A stretch of 64,000 bases of DNA from an uncultured Lachnospiraceae bacterium (GCA_946552115.1 CAMNRH010000001.1:91797-155796); one strand, 5' to 3'. Counted from the stretch's first letter, positions 7,684 to 17,937 are shown. The notes: generated by a model not told the origin, from the sequence alone. Numbers and translations: made by a program.

Positions 7684-8280
7684 TTATTCCTCTCCCATAA
7701 AACGGCTTATCAGATTTTCTTTCCATTCCAGTACCTTTTCCGGCAAATCATCTTTTTTCTCCCGGTACATGGCCGCCGAAAAATCAACAAGATAAATTCC
7801 CAAAAGGATACTCCCGGCTATCCGCCCCGCCATAACAGGAATCTGGTCCACAAAATTTACCACGATATTATGCAAAAAAAGAAACAGTCCCACCGTATAA
7901 AAGCCCCACGCAACCGAGCTTTCCAGGCACAGAATTCCTCTGTAATTAAAGGGCTTTTCCGTGTAATCCCACCAGATTTCACCAAAAATTCTTCTCATAA
8001 TAAGCGCGGTCAGAAATTCCAGCGCCGTAGCGAGAAACATCCCCATAAAAAATAACTTGATTGGATTATCACTGTATGGCCGCAAAAGGAAAAATACGGT
8101 CAGCGCTCCGAATCCATAGATTGGACACATCGGCCCCTTTGTGAAGCCTCTGTTTGTAATTTTCCTGTTACAAATCGACATATATATAGATTCCACAACC
8201 CATCCTAAAATGCTGTATGTCAGAAACCACAATACCACATGGTATGCATTCCAGCCGAATATCACCTTGTTCCACCACAT
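7684..8280 (-). CDS. Integral membrane protein, putative ABC transporter type IV (PF06541-like)
   Basis: 198 residues with about five hydrophobic segments (residues ~15-35, 58-75, 85-105, 125-150, 165-185). The signature near the N-terminus, FLTYSILGWVVESIYMSICNRK followed by NRGFTKGPMCPIYGFGA, is characteristic of the family often annotated as putative ABC-transporter (CmpB-like) membrane protein in Clostridia. No ATPase partner is adjacent, and the transport role is unproven. ATG 8280 follows AAAGGA by 10 bp; the open frame extends to 8343 without a ribosome-binding site. The stop lies 14 bp from the -35 of the next promoter. Confidence 0.82.
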   Translation of the reverse strand: MWWNKVIFGWNAYHVVLWFLTYSILGWVVESIYMSICNRKITNRGFTKGPMCPIYGFGALTVFFLLRPYSDNPIKLFFMGMFLATALEFLTALIMRRIFGEIWWDYTEKPFNYRGILCLESSVAWGFYTVGLFLFLHNIVVNFVDQIPVMAGRIAGSILLGIYLVDFSAAMYREKKDDLPEKVLEWKENLISRFMGEE

Positions 8281-8382
8281 AATATTTTTGTCCTTTCTTC
8301 TTTTGATGTAATAAATATAGCTAGAAAATCTTAAGATAATCACTGTGGAAAACGAAAAATTTTCTGAAGAATTGATTAAATT

Positions 8383-8412
8383 AAAAACAGGGGCGTTCCA
8401 TCGAACTCCCCC
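8383..8412 (-). terminator. Rho-independent terminator of rpsU
   Basis: The minus strand forms GGGG-A-GTTC / GAAC-G-CCCC with a GATG loop, then TGTTTTT, 15 bp after the rpsU stop. Confidence 0.85.
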
Positions 8413-8426
8413 ATTCGCTGCACATA

Positions 8427-8603
8427 TTAGTTATACTTACGCTTTCTGGCCGCTTCAGACTTTTTCTTGCGTCTTACACTTGGCTTTTCGTAATGCTCTC
8501 TTTTACGAATCTCCTGCTGAATGCCTGCCTTCGCACAATTTCTTTTGAATCTGCGTAAAGCGCTATCTAACGTCTCGTTCTCTTTCACGATTACATTTGA
8601 CAT
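8427..8603 (-). CDS. rpsU: 30S ribosomal protein S21
   Basis: 58 residues: [19 protein letters not shown]...[23 protein letters not shown], the standard length and sequence pattern of bS21. It joins the small subunit near the anti-Shine-Dalgarno region. ATG 8603 is chosen because GGTGAG lies 5 bp upstream and the family always starts with MS(N/K); the open frame upstream to 8645 is not conserved. It has its own promoter and terminator. Confidence 0.97.
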   Translation of the reverse strand: MSNVIVKENETLDSALRRFKRNCAKAGIQQEIRKREHYEKPSVRRKKKSEAARKRKYN

Positions 8604-8680
8604 TGACTCACCTAACCTCCCCTCCAGTCCTATATTGTGCATCATACGACTGTTCGGGTATTTTTACTGCACTACATAAG

Positions 8681-8708
8681 ATTATATCACATATTCAGTT
8701 TTCGTCAA
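8681..8708 (-). promoter_or_regulatory. Sigma-A promoter of rpsU
   Basis: TTGACG (8703-8708), 16-bp spacer, TATAAT (8681-8686). It lies between the alaS stop and rpsU, where no clear alaS terminator is visible. Confidence 0.78.
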
Positions 8709-8744
8709 CAATTTTTTGGAAAATTACTTATAGCCGTATACAAT

Positions 8745-11381
8745 TTACATTTGCCGCTCCAGCACACTGTGTACTTTCGCAATCGCATCGTCAATCCCTT
8801 CCGGTCTTTTCCCTCCGGCCTGCGCCATATTCGGACGTCCGCCGCCTCCGCCTCCGACACATGATGCGATTTCCCTGATGAGATTTCCCGCATGCACGCC
8901 TTTATCGATTGCTCCCTTTGTCGCCGTCGCCATCAGGGAAACCTTTCCGCCCGCAGAAGAAGCAAGCACGACAACTCCTTCCCCGATCTTATCCTTTAAG
9001 CTGTCGCCGAGATCACGAAGTCCGTTCATATCTACATCCTCTACCCTCGCGGCCAGAACCTTCACTCCTTTCACCTCGGTAACCTGATTCATAATATCAC
9101 CCATAGAACCCTGTGCAAGCTTGCTCTTTAAGCTCTCCACCTCGCCGGCCAATGCCCTGTTATCCGCCATCAGATGACTGATTCTCTCAGAAAGCTGCTC
9201 CGGCTTTACCTTTGCAAGCTTAGAAAGCTCGTTAAGCTTTTCCTCAAGTTCATTGTAATAGCTCATGAGACCCTTGGCAGTAAGTGCTTCAATACGTCTT
9301 ACGCCTGCCGCAACACCGGTTTCGGAAATAATCTTAAATGCTGTAATCACTCCCGTATTCGCCACATGGGTACCGCCGCAGAATTCTTTTGAAAACTCTC
9401 CCATGCTTACTACTCGGACAATGTCTCCGTATTTTTCACCGAAGAGCGCTGCCGCCCCGGTCTTTCTCGCCTCTTCAATCGGCATATTCTCAGCCCGGAC
9501 CGGAAGTGCTTTCATAATCTGCTCATTAACAATCTCTTCCACCCTTTTTATTTCGTCCTGCGTCATAGCGGAAAAATGTGTAAAGTCAAAGCGAAGCCTT
9601 TCTGCATTGACAGAGGAACCTGCCTGCTCCACATGATTTCCAAGCACCATACGGAGCGCTTTCTGAAGAAGATGCGTCGCACTGTGGTTATTTGCAGACA
9701 GCGCCCTCTTCTTAGAATCCACCTTAAGAGTCACGGTATCTCCTGTTTTTAACATTCCCTTTGTAACACGTCCCCTGTGGCCGATTTTTCCGCCCGGAAG
9801 CTTCATCGTATCCTCAACCTCAAAGGTAAAATCATCTCTCACAATTACTCCTGTATCGGCCTCCTGGCCGCCGCTTGTAGCATAAAACGGAGTTTCTTCT
9901 ACAAAAATCGTTCCCTCGTCGCCGTCCGACAGCGCTTCCACAATCTCTGTATCTGTCGTAAGGACTGTAACTTTCGAGTCGTATTCCAAACGGTCATAGC
10001 CGACAAAGGTACTGGTAACCGCAGCGTCTATCCCATCATAAACGCTTGCCTCCCGTCCGCTGTAGCTGTGCTCACCGAACGTTCCTTTCGCTTTCTGCTT
10101 CTGTTCCTTTACCGCTTTCTGAAAGCCCTCTTCATCAATGGATAGACCCTTTTCCTCCAATATCTCAATGGTCAAATCAACCGGGAAGCCGTAAGTGTCA
10201 TAGAGACGGAAAGCCTCCTCACCGGAAAGTACCTTTTCGCCTTTCCTTTCCATCTCCTCCTCAATTCCTGCAAGAATGGAAAGTCCCTGGTCAATCGTTT
10301 TATTAAACTGCTCCTCTTCTTTTGTAATTACCTTGAAGATAAATCCTTTCTTCTCCTCCAGCTCCGGATAACCGTCTTTAGAGCCCTCTATTACCGTCTC
10401 CGCCAGCTCTACAAGGAAAGCCCTGTCAATGCCAAGCAGTCTCCCATGACGGCTTGCCCGTCTTAACAGACGGCGCAGTACATAGCCGCGCCCGCTGTTG
10501 GACGGCAGAATTCCGTCGGAAATCATAAAGGTTACCGAACGGATATGATCCGTAATTACACGGATGGAAATATCCGTATCCTCTTCCTTTCCATATTCCG
10601 CCCCCGCCAGCCTGCATACATGCTCGCGCAATGTATGTAAGGTGTCAACGTCAAACATCGAATCTACATCCTGTACAATACATGCAAGACGCTCAAGTCC
10701 CATGCCGGTATCAATATTCTTTTGTTCAAGCTCCGTATAATGATTATGCCCGTCATTATCGAACTGCGTAAATACATTATTCCAGATCTCCATATAGCGG
10801 TCGCAGTCACAGCCTACGGTACAGTCCGGCTTTCCGCAGCCGTATTTCTCCCCCCTGTCATAATATACCTCCGAGCAGGGACCGCACGGCCCGGAGCCAT
10901 GCTCCCAGAAATTATCCTCCTTGCCGAAGCGAAAAATCCTTTCGGGAGCAATTCCAATCTCCTGATTCCAGATATTCCATGCCTCGTCGTCCTCAAGATA
11001 TACCGACGGATAAAGTCTGTCCGGCTCAAGCCCCACTACCTCCGTTAAAAATTCCCATGTCCAGTGAATCGACTCTCTCTTAAAATAATCTCCAAAAGAA
11101 AAATTTCCGAGCATCTCGAAAAAGGTTCCATGCCGGTCTGTCTTTCCTACATTATCGATATCTCCTGTGCGGATACATTTCTGACAGGTAGTCACACGCT
11201 TTTTTGGCGGAATCTCCTCTCCCGTAAAATATGGTTTCAGCGGCGCCATGCCAGAATTAATAAGAAGCAGGCTCTTATCATTATGGGGCACCAGTGAAAA
11301 GCTCTTCATCGCCAGATGCTCCTTGCTCTCGAAAAATTCAAGGAACATTCTTCTCAAATCATTTACTCCGTATTTCTGCAT
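8745..11381 (-). CDS. alaS: Alanine--tRNA ligase
   Basis: 878 residues, full length. The class II catalytic core occupies ~1-440 (NSGMAPLKPYF, TTCQKCIRTGDIDNVG, TFFEMLGNFSFGDYFK). The editing domain carries the zinc-type HSATHLL near 560 and CGGTHVANTG near 660. The C-terminal oligomerisation/DHHA1 domain ends with a glycine-rich GGGGGGRPNMAQAGG. It attaches Ala to tRNAAla and clears Ser/Gly mischarging. ATG 11381 has AAGGAGG 6 bp upstream; an upstream in-frame ATG at 11399 overlaps that region. A full-consensus promoter lies 50-80 bp upstream. The leader is only ~50 nt, too short for a T-box. Confidence 0.97.
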   Translation of the reverse strand: MQKYGVNDLRRMFLEFFESKEHLAMKSFSLVPHNDKSLLLINSGMAPLKPYFTGEEIPPKKRVTTCQKCIRTGDIDNVGKTDRHGTFFEMLGNFSFGDYFKRESIHWTWEFLTEVVGLEPDRLYPSVYLEDDEAWNIWNQEIGIAPERIFRFGKEDNFWEHGSGPCGPCSEVYYDRGEKYGCGKPDCTVGCDCDRYMEIWNNVFTQFDNDGHNHYTELEQKNIDTGMGLERLACIVQDVDSMFDVDTLHTLREHVCRLAGAEYGKEEDTDISIRVITDHIRSVTFMISDGILPSNSGRGYVLRRLLRRASRHGRLLGIDRAFLVELAETVIEGSKDGYPELEEKKGFIFKVITKEEEQFNKTIDQGLSILAGIEEEMERKGEKVLSGEEAFRLYDTYGFPVDLTIEILEEKGLSIDEEGFQKAVKEQKQKAKGTFGEHSYSGREASVYDGIDAAVTSTFVGYDRLEYDSKVTVLTTDTEIVEALSDGDEGTIFVEETPFYATSGGQEADTGVIVRDDFTFEVEDTMKLPGGKIGHRGRVTKGMLKTGDTVTLKVDSKKRALSANNHSATHLLQKALRMVLGNHVEQAGSSVNAERLRFDFTHFSAMTQDEIKRVEEIVNEQIMKALPVRAENMPIEEARKTGAAALFGEKYGDIVRVVSMGEFSKEFCGGTHVANTGVITAFKIISETGVAAGVRRIEALTAKGLMSYYNELEEKLNELSKLAKVKPEQLSERISHLMADNRALAGEVESLKSKLAQGSMGDIMNQVTEVKGVKVLAARVEDVDMNGLRDLGDSLKDKIGEGVVVLASSAGGKVSLMATATKGAIDKGVHAGNLIREIASCVGGGGGGRPNMAQAGGKRPEGIDDAIAKVHSVLERQM

Positions 11382-11432
11382 AGTTTCCTCCTTGCACATA
11401 GCCTTACTATCCCGAAAATCAGCTATTTTCTA

Positions 11433-11461
11433 ATTATAATAATACGCCCCTGATTTGTCAA
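11433..11461 (-). promoter_or_regulatory. Perfect-consensus sigma-A promoter of alaS
   Basis: TTGACA (11456-11461), exactly 17 bp, TATAAT (11433-11438): both hexamers match consensus. It starts 19 bp after the asnA stop codon. Confidence 0.9.
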
Positions 11462-11480
11462 CGGCTGAAAGTATCCGTAT

Positions 11481-12488
11481 CTACAACAGAAATATATCAT
11501 TCTGCCGGCATGTCTCGCGCATTTCCTGCGGCCAGATGCTTGCCTGTACCTCGCCCACATGCGCACGGTTAAGAAGCAGCATACAAAGCCTTGACTGTCC
11601 GATTCCTCCTCCAATCGTAAGCGGAAGCTCTCCTGAAAGAAGCATCTTATGATAAGGAAGATTCTTTCTCTCTTCACAGCCTGCTTTTTTAAGCTGTTCA
11701 TCCAGCGATTTTTCATCCACACGGATTCCCATACTGGAAATTTCCAGTGCACAGCCAAGCATATCATGCCAGAACAGAATATCGCCGTTTAAACTCCAAT
11801 CGTCATAATCCGGCGCACGTCCGTCATGTGGAATTCCGCTTCTTAACTTATCGCCAATCTGCATCAGGAATACGCAGCCGTATTCTTTTGTAATCAGGTT
11901 CTCCCGCTCTTTCGGAGTCTTATCCGGATACCGGTCCTCCAACTCCTGAGAGGTAAGAAAGGTAATCTCTTTCGGAAGATGCTTTACCGCATTGGGATAC
12001 CGGTACCACACCTCATGCTGCATATGCTTAATAATCTTAAAAATAGTCCGTACGGTCTCCTCAAGCGTTTTCAACGTGCGCTCCTGCCTTGTAATTACTT
12101 TCTCCCAGTCCCACTGATCTACATAGCAGGAATGAAGATTATCCGGCTCCTCGTCACGGCGGATAGCATTCATATTTGTATAAAGGCCTTCACCCGGCTT
12201 GAATTTATATTCATAAAGCGCCATACGCTTCCACTTTGCGAGAGAATGCACCACCTCCACAGTCTCCCCCGGAATTGCCGCCATGTCAAACTGGACAGGA
12301 CGCTCCACGCCGTTCAAATCATCATTCAGGCCGCTGCTTTTTTCTACGAATAAAGGCGCGGAAATTCTCTCCAGATTCATCTCTTTCCCAAATTCCTTTT
12401 GAAAAGTGTCACGGATATATTTGATTGCTTCCTGCGTCTTTCGCACTGTCAGATGGGGATTATAATTTTTTGGTATCACTAATGCCAT
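11481..12488 (-). CDS. asnA: Aspartate--ammonia ligase (AsnA-type asparagine synthetase)
   Basis: 335 residues, the usual AsnA length. AsnA makes asparagine from aspartate, ammonia and ATP and is structurally related to class II aspartyl-tRNA synthetases. Seen: [19 protein letters not shown] near 50, the [11 protein letters not shown] region near 105, WDMEKV-like VDQWDWEKV near 125, and the C-terminal [16 protein letters not shown] motif near 295. The gene begins 29 bp inside the 3' end of metH, so its translation is coupled to the methionine cluster. No T-box or other asparagine-responsive leader is possible here, as there is no intergenic space. Confidence 0.96.
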   Translation of the reverse strand: MALVIPKNYNPHLTVRKTQEAIKYIRDTFQKEFGKEMNLERISAPLFVEKSSGLNDDLNGVERPVQFDMAAIPGETVEVVHSLAKWKRMALYEYKFKPGEGLYTNMNAIRRDEEPDNLHSCYVDQWDWEKVITRQERTLKTLEETVRTIFKIIKHMQHEVWYRYPNAVKHLPKEITFLTSQELEDRYPDKTPKERENLITKEYGCVFLMQIGDKLRSGIPHDGRAPDYDDWSLNGDILFWHDMLGCALEISSMGIRVDEKSLDEQLKKAGCEERKNLPYHKMLLSGELPLTIGGGIGQSRLCMLLLNRAHVGEVQASIWPQEMRETCRQNDIFLL

Positions 12489-14910
12489 TATCCTGATTCT
12501 CCTTTAATATTTGTTGAGCATAATACACCGACTGCATCGCGTCCTTTCCGTAGAAATCGGCTCCTATCATATCTGCATATTCCTGATTCAGCACCGCTCC
12601 TCCGACCATAACCTTACAGCCCGTTTTTTTCTTCCTTAACTGCTTAATCGTCTCCTCCATACTAACGACAGTCGTCGTCATAAGCGCGCTTAAGCCCACA
12701 AGCTTTACATCTTCCTGAAGAACCGTCTCCACAATTACCTCCGGCTCGACATCCTTTCCGAGGTCAATCACATCAAAGCCATAATTTTCAAGCAGCACCT
12801 TTACAATATTCTTTCCGATATCATGAATATCGCCTTTCACTGTGGCAAGAACGATTTTTTCCTTTTTCTGCTCCGCATCCCCCGATCTTTCAAGAGCTTC
12901 TTTTAATACGGCAAATGCAATCTTTGCCGCGTCCGCGCTCATAAGAAGCTGAGGCAGAAACACGCTTCCCTTTTCAAAGCCCTTTCCCACTGTATCCAGA
13001 GCAGGTATCATTTCCTCATTAATAATCTCAAGAGGCTTTTTCCCGGCAAGGAGCGCCGCCGCCGCGTGATGCGCCTCCTCCTTAAGCCCCTTTTCAATTG
13101 CAGATTTTAACGTTATTTTTGCATCTTTCACTGCCGGAGCCATATTGCTCTGTCCTGCATACTGTTCAATATAACGCTCGCAGTTTTTATCGTAATTCAT
13201 CAATGCGCAAAAGGAATAATAAGAGCGCATCATATCCTCGGAAAGTGGATTAATAATTCCCGCGCTTAAGCCTGCCTGCATCGCCATCGTATAAAAATTA
13301 GAATTTACAGCCGGGCGGTAAGGAAGACCAAAGGAAATATTAGAAACTCCAAGCACCGTACATACGCCGTATCTCTCTTTTACAAGCCGCAGCGCCTCAA
13401 GCGTAGTCCTCGCCCCCTTCGGCTCTGAACTTATCGTCATGGTTAATACGTCAATCACAATATCTTTTTTCGGAATTCCGTATTTCTCTGCTTCTTTAAT
13501 AATCTTTCCGGCAATATCTGCCCGTCCCTCCGGCGTATCCGGAATTCCGTTCTCGTCAAGCGTAAGCCCTACGACCACACCGCCGTATTTTTGAATTAAC
13601 GGAAAAACGGCATCCATCGCCTCCTGCTTTCCGTTCACTGAATTTACCATTGGCTTTCCGTTATAAATACGCATAGCTGCCTCAAGAGCGTTTACATCCA
13701 CCGTATCAATCTGAAGCGGAAGACTGGTCACACTCTGAAGCTCCGTGACAATCTCTTTCATAAGCGCCGGCTCGTCAATATCCGGAAGTCCGACATTCAC
13801 GTCCAGAATATGCGCTCCTGCATCCTGCTGGGAAATTCCTTCCCGCAGGATATAGTCAATATCATGCTCCTTTAGAGCCTGCTTAAATTTCTTTTTTCCC
13901 GTCGGATTAATTCTCTCTCCGATAATACGCGGCTCTTCTCCGAAAACCACCGCCTTTCCGTAGGAGGATACAATCGTGTAATCCTCTGCTTTCTTCTTTC
14001 TCCTTAAAATATCCCGAGAGCTTTCTGTCCTTTTAATCAGTGCACGGATATGCCCGGGCGTAGTTCCGCAGCATCCTCCGACAGCGGCTGCGCCAAGCTC
14101 TGTTATCTTCTGCATGATTTCTGCAAAATCCTCAGGATTCACGTCGTAATAGACATTTCCGTCTTTCTGCTTCGGAAGTCCGGCATTCGGCTTTACAATA
14201 ACCGGTACCGTCGCATATTTTAATATTTCCTCCAGGACAGGAAACATCTCCTGAGGCCCCATGCCGCAGTTAATTCCGAGAGCGTCTACACGAAGCCCTT
14301 CTAAAAGCGCTACCACGGATGGAACGTCTCCGCCGGTAAGAAGCTTTCCTTTCCCGTCAAAAATCATTGTGGCAAATACCGGGAGCGAAGTATTTTCCTT
14401 TGCCGCCAGAACCGCCGCTTTCACTTCATATGTATCGCTCATTGTTTCGATATGAATCAAATCGGCTCCCGCTTCCTCTCCGTACTGCGCCACTTCTTTA
14501 AATGCCTCGTACGCATCCTCAAAGCTTAAATCCCCCATAGGCTTTAAAAGCTTACCCGTAGGCCCGATATCAAGAGCCGTATATACCTCTCTTCCGTCAT
14601 GGACACCCATCCATGCCCCTTCCTTTACGTTCACCACCGCCGCCGCCACAATATCCTGAAGCTCATACTCTGTGTCGTGAAATTTAAGGGCATTCGCTCC
14701 AAAGGTATTGGTAAGCACAATATCACTGCCGGCCTCAAAATACTGTCTGTGAATATCCACCATTTCCTCTGTGTGTGTCAGATTCCACGTCTCGGGCAGC
14801 TCTCCCGGCTTCATTCCTTTCTCCTGAAGCAATGTCCCGGTACCGCCGTCAAAATACAACAGCTCTTTTCCAAGTCTTTCCAGTATCATCTGTGTACGCT
14901 CCTTTATCAT
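12460..14910 (-). CDS. metH: Cobalamin-dependent methionine synthase lacking the reactivation domain
   Basis: 816 residues. Homocysteine S-methyltransferase domain ~1-300 (DGGTGTLLQ; zinc-binding GINCGMG near 208 and [10 protein letters not shown] near 275); pterin/methyl-THF-binding TIM barrel ~320-590 ([21 protein letters not shown]); cobalamin cap ~600-680; B12 Rossmann domain ~690-805 with the lower-ligand motif [11 protein letters not shown]. The AdoMet-binding reactivation domain of E. coli MetH (1,227 residues) is absent, but is encoded by the gene immediately upstream. It methylates homocysteine using methyl-THF supplied by MetF. ATG 14910 lies 10 bp after that gene. Confidence 0.96.
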   Translation of the reverse strand: MIKERTQMILERLGKELLYFDGGTGTLLQEKGMKPGELPETWNLTHTEEMVDIHRQYFEAGSDIVLTNTFGANALKFHDTEYELQDIVAAAVVNVKEGAWMGVHDGREVYTALDIGPTGKLLKPMGDLSFEDAYEAFKEVAQYGEEAGADLIHIETMSDTYEVKAAVLAAKENTSLPVFATMIFDGKGKLLTGGDVPSVVALLEGLRVDALGINCGMGPQEMFPVLEEILKYATVPVIVKPNAGLPKQKDGNVYYDVNPEDFAEIMQKITELGAAAVGGCCGTTPGHIRALIKRTESSRDILRRKKKAEDYTIVSSYGKAVVFGEEPRIIGERINPTGKKKFKQALKEHDIDYILREGISQQDAGAHILDVNVGLPDIDEPALMKEIVTELQSVTSLPLQIDTVDVNALEAAMRIYNGKPMVNSVNGKQEAMDAVFPLIQKYGGVVVGLTLDENGIPDTPEGRADIAGKIIKEAEKYGIPKKDIVIDVLTMTISSEPKGARTTLEALRLVKERYGVCTVLGVSNISFGLPYRPAVNSNFYTMAMQAGLSAGIINPLSEDMMRSYYSFCALMNYDKNCERYIEQYAGQSNMAPAVKDAKITLKSAIEKGLKEEAHHAAAALLAGKKPLEIINEEMIPALDTVGKGFEKGSVFLPQLLMSADAAKIAFAVLKEALERSGDAEQKKEKIVLATVKGDIHDIGKNIVKVLLENYGFDVIDLGKDVEPEVIVETVLQEDVKLVGLSALMTTTVVSMEETIKQLRKKKTGCKVMVGGAVLNQEYADMIGADFYGKDAMQSVYYAQQILKENQDNGISDTKKL

Positions 14911-14920
14911 TTATCTTCTG

Positions 14921-15562
14921 TCATCTCCGGTATATACAGTCCGTCTTAGCACATTCCTCGCATCCCTTTTTGTGGCAGGGTACATGCTCCCGGCTCATTC
15001 CGATTACCGCCGTCACTGATTTCGTAGGCGTGAGCATATACCCGTCTGTCATTGTAAGCCCGATTTTTTTTGCGCTGTCAAGCATTCTTAAGATGCTTTC
15101 CTGACAGGAAATATCAAAATCACCGTATCCCGGGCTGAAACGCGGCCGCAGATAGTAGCCCTCTTTTTTCGCTTCTTCTGCGTACTCTTTCTGCCAGCTG
15201 TCCAAAAATTCCTCCAGCATCGCCGCACCGCATGCCTGCAGTACCACTGCTTTCGACATATCGGTAAGAGAATAACGCCTCATCAGCATATCCGCTTCAA
15301 TTCCAAGAGTTGCACCGAGTATCACTCCCTTTTCGCAGCCTTTCATATTCTTTGCCAGATTTCTGCTTGTAATATTAAGTCCGCCGATTTTTACTCTGCC
15401 CTCATCTGGCGTCTCCAACTCAAATATGCGATAGACAATCCGACTCTTTACGGTCCTGTCAAGCTCCTGAAAACAATTCTTAACAAGACTCCACGTCTTC
15501 TCATCTATCGCATGTTTTCCATATCCCAGATAACGGCCAGCCTCCTTTTCTCTGCTGTCCAT
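14921..15562 (-). CDS. Free-standing MetH activation-domain protein (AdoMet-binding)
   Basis: 213 residues resembling the vitamin B12-dependent methionine synthase activation domain (PF02965). The key motif RPRFSPGYGDFDISCQ near residue 140 corresponds to the R-x-x-PGYP AdoMet-binding loop of MetH, and TDGYMLTPTKSVTAVIG near 172 matches the conserved end of that domain. The C-terminus is cysteine-rich (CHKKGCEECAKTDCIYR), which could bind a metal or FeS cluster (inference). It sits between metF and metH, 10 bp before metH, so it very likely reactivates oxidised cob(II)alamin in the split MetH. The RamA-type large ASKHA reactivase features are not seen. Confidence 0.9.
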   Translation of the reverse strand: MDSREKEAGRYLGYGKHAIDEKTWSLVKNCFQELDRTVKSRIVYRIFELETPDEGRVKIGGLNITSRNLAKNMKGCEKGVILGATLGIEADMLMRRYSLTDMSKAVVLQACGAAMLEEFLDSWQKEYAEEAKKEGYYLRPRFSPGYGDFDISCQESILRMLDSAKKIGLTMTDGYMLTPTKSVTAVIGMSREHVPCHKKGCEECAKTDCIYRR

Positions 15563-15575
15563 ATCTTTATTTCTC

Positions 15576-16448
15576 CTACTTTACAATATCCGAAAGATTA
15601 TTCATAATCGCCGCCGCCACCTCCGGCTTATTCATCGAATATACATGAATATGATTAATTCCATTGGCAATCAAATCAATAATCTGGTCTGTCGCATAGG
15701 CGATTCCGGCCTGCTTCATTGCCGCCGGATTCTCCCCGAAACGCTCCAAAAGAGCGACAAATCTCTGCGGAAGCGCCGTTCCGGAAAGCTCGAGCGTGCG
15801 CTTCATCTGCTTTACATTCGTAATCGGCATAATTCCCGGAAGTACCGGAACCGTAATTCCCTTTTCCCTGATTCTGTAAAGGAAATTATACATAATATTA
15901 TTATCAAAAAACATCTGAGTTGTAAGGAAATCCACCCCGCAGTCCACTTTATTTTTCAGATTGATAATATCGTCCTTTTTATACTCCGTATCTACATGTC
16001 CTTCCGGATAGCAGGCGGCTCCGATACAAAAATCACCCTGCTCCTTAATATCCTTAATTAATTCACACGCATATTTATACTGCCCTGGAAGCGGAAATTC
16101 CATATCTTTCGGCTTATCGCCCCGAAGCGCCAGAATATTTTTAACGTTCTGGCTTTTCAGCTCATCAATCACTCTGTGTACCTCCTCCTTTGTGGAGGAT
16201 ACACAGGTCAGATGTGCAAGACTTGTAACTCCCAGATTTTTAATATGTGAAGCAATCTTCACCGTATTTTTACTGGTGCCTCCGCCCGCGCCGTAGGTTA
16301 CACTGATAAATGACGGTTTTAATGCTGCAATCTTTTCCGCTGCGGACAAAACACTTTCATATCCCGCCTCCGTTTTCGGCGGAAATATCTCAAAGGAGAT
16401 ATGCGGGTTTGTATCTTTTAAAATATCCTTAATTTTACATGTTGTCAT
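15576..16448 (-). CDS. metF: Methylenetetrahydrofolate reductase
   Basis: 290 residues, a complete FAD-dependent (beta/alpha)8 MetF. Seen: HISFEIFPPKTEAGYES at the start of the barrel, FISVTYGAGGG near 47, LRGDKPKD near 103, FCIGAACYPEGH near 135 and FLTTQMFFDN near 162. It reduces 5,10-methylene-THF to 5-methyl-THF for MetH. ATG 16448 is chosen because CGAGGCG lies ~6 bp upstream and FEIFPPKT then has the usual offset; the frame is open upstream into glgA but is not MetF-like there. The start overlaps the glgA stop by 14 bp. No SAM riboswitch is possible in the overlap. Confidence 0.96.
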   Translation of the reverse strand: MTTCKIKDILKDTNPHISFEIFPPKTEAGYESVLSAAEKIAALKPSFISVTYGAGGGTSKNTVKIASHIKNLGVTSLAHLTCVSSTKEEVHRVIDELKSQNVKNILALRGDKPKDMEFPLPGQYKYACELIKDIKEQGDFCIGAACYPEGHVDTEYKKDDIINLKNKVDCGVDFLTTQMFFDNNIMYNFLYRIREKGITVPVLPGIMPITNVKQMKRTLELSGTALPQRFVALLERFGENPAAMKQAGIAYATDQIIDLIANGINHIHVYSMNKPEVAAAIMNNLSDIVK

Positions 16449-17871
16449 ATAACGCCTCGTACTGTTTTGCAGAATTCTTCCATGAGAAATCCTGTTCCAT
16501 TCCTCGTTCCGCAATCTTATTCCAGTCTCTCTTCCTGTCGTAATAGATCCTTTCCGCATACCGGATTGTACCTAACATCTCATGAGCATTATAATTTAAG
16601 AAGCTAAAGCCCGTACCCGTTTTCTCATATTCATTATATGGCTCTACCGTATCTTTAAGTCCGCCGGTTTCCCTGACAATCGGAACCGTTCCATATCTAA
16701 GGCTCATAAGCTGGCTTAAGCCACACGGCTCAAACAGGGACGGCATAAGAAATGCATCGGACGCCGCATAGATTCTGTGCGACAGCTCCTCCGAGTAATA
16801 AATATTCGCCGACACCTTTCCGTGGTATTTCCAGTCAAAATGACGGAACATATTCTCATACTGCTCCTCACCTGTTCCAAGAACAACAATCTGTACCGCA
16901 TCCTGACACAGCTCGTCCATAATATAAGCAATCAAATCAAAGCCCTTCTGATCTGTCAGCCTGGATACGATACCAATCATCAGCGTTTTCGGATCCTGTT
17001 CAAGTCCCAATTCTTTTTGAAGCGCGATCTTATTTTTCACTTTTTCTTTCCGGAAATTCCCAATATTATAATTTTTTTCAATACATTTGTCCGTTTCCGG
17101 ATTAAAGTCATCATAATCAATTCCATTCACAATACCAGACAGACAATTAGAACGGGCGCGCATCAGACCGTCCAGTTTTTCTCCGTAAAACGGCATCTTA
17201 ATCTCCTCCGCATACGAATTACTTACTGTCGTAATTCTGTCCGCATACACAATTCCGCCTTTCAGATAATTGGCGTCCTTATAGGCCTCTAACTTGTCCG
17301 GAGCGAAATAGTACTGAGGCAGCCCCGTAATATCCCTTACTCTCTTTGTATCCCATGTCCCCTGGAATTTCAGGTTGTGAATTGTCATAATCGTCTTAAT
17401 CCCGCGATAGTACTCATTTGAATAGCGGAAATTATCCAGAAAGATTGGAACAAGCCCTGTCTGCCAGTCATGACAGTGGATAATATCCGGTCTGAAATTA
17501 ATCACCGGCAGCGCACTTAATACGGCCTTTGAAAAAAATGCAAATTTCTCAATATCTGCATACATATCCCCGTAAGGCGCAAATCCGTTAAAATAATATT
17601 CATTATCTATAAAGTAGAATGTAATTCCATCGTATTGTGTTTCTAATACTCCTACGTACTGTGTTCTCCATCCCAAATCCATATAAAAATGACTGTGATA
17701 TGTAAGCTTCTCTTTCCACTGCTCTTTCATACACATATACTTCGGAAGCATGACTCTTACATCATATTTTTCCTTATCAAAATTTTTTGGCAAAGTTCCC
17801 GCAACATCGGCCAGTCCTCCGGTTTTTATAAAAGGAACCGCTTCTGATGTTGCAAAAAGTATTTTCTTCAT
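16435..17871 (-). CDS. glgA: Glycogen synthase (ADP-glucose type)
   Basis: 478 residues, GT5-family glycogen synthase. Seen: PFIKTGGLADVAGTLP near 15 (the KTGGL ADP-glucose motif), HCHDWQTGLVP near 130, TIHNLKFQG near 157, VSRLTDQKGFDLI near 300 and the C-terminal PSLFEPCGLSQL near 382. It elongates alpha-1,4-glucan. ATG 17871 is chosen since GGGAGG and GAAGGA lie upstream and MKKILFATSE is the family start. A TATAAT at 17906-17911 with no good -35 is the only promoter-like element before it. No other glg genes are nearby; malQ (35.7 kb) is the only related gene in the window. Confidence 0.96.
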   Translation of the reverse strand: MKKILFATSEAVPFIKTGGLADVAGTLPKNFDKEKYDVRVMLPKYMCMKEQWKEKLTYHSHFYMDLGWRTQYVGVLETQYDGITFYFIDNEYYFNGFAPYGDMYADIEKFAFFSKAVLSALPVINFRPDIIHCHDWQTGLVPIFLDNFRYSNEYYRGIKTIMTIHNLKFQGTWDTKRVRDITGLPQYYFAPDKLEAYKDANYLKGGIVYADRITTVSNSYAEEIKMPFYGEKLDGLMRARSNCLSGIVNGIDYDDFNPETDKCIEKNYNIGNFRKEKVKNKIALQKELGLEQDPKTLMIGIVSRLTDQKGFDLIAYIMDELCQDAVQIVVLGTGEEQYENMFRHFDWKYHGKVSANIYYSEELSHRIYAASDAFLMPSLFEPCGLSQLMSLRYGTVPIVRETGGLKDTVEPYNEYEKTGTGFSFLNYNAHEMLGTIRYAERIYYDRKRDWNKIAERGMEQDFSWKNSAKQYEALYDNM

Positions 17872-17937
17872 TCCTTCTCTTCCTCCCGATTTCACGATAT
17901 TTTCTATTATACCGCATTTTTTTTCAGAAGGAAAGCA

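Noticed and set aside
8345..8548. A 67-codon plus-strand frame opposite rpsU
   Set aside because: It covers the rpsU terminator and coding region in reverse, with no ribosome-binding site or similarity.
11400..11460. T-box leader upstream of alaS
   Set aside because: Only ~50 nt separate the promoter from the start codon, too short, and no stem I/antiterminator motif is seen.
16435..16460. SAM riboswitch or T-box expected before the methionine genes
   Set aside because: metF overlaps glgA, leaving no intergenic space; no such structure is visible.
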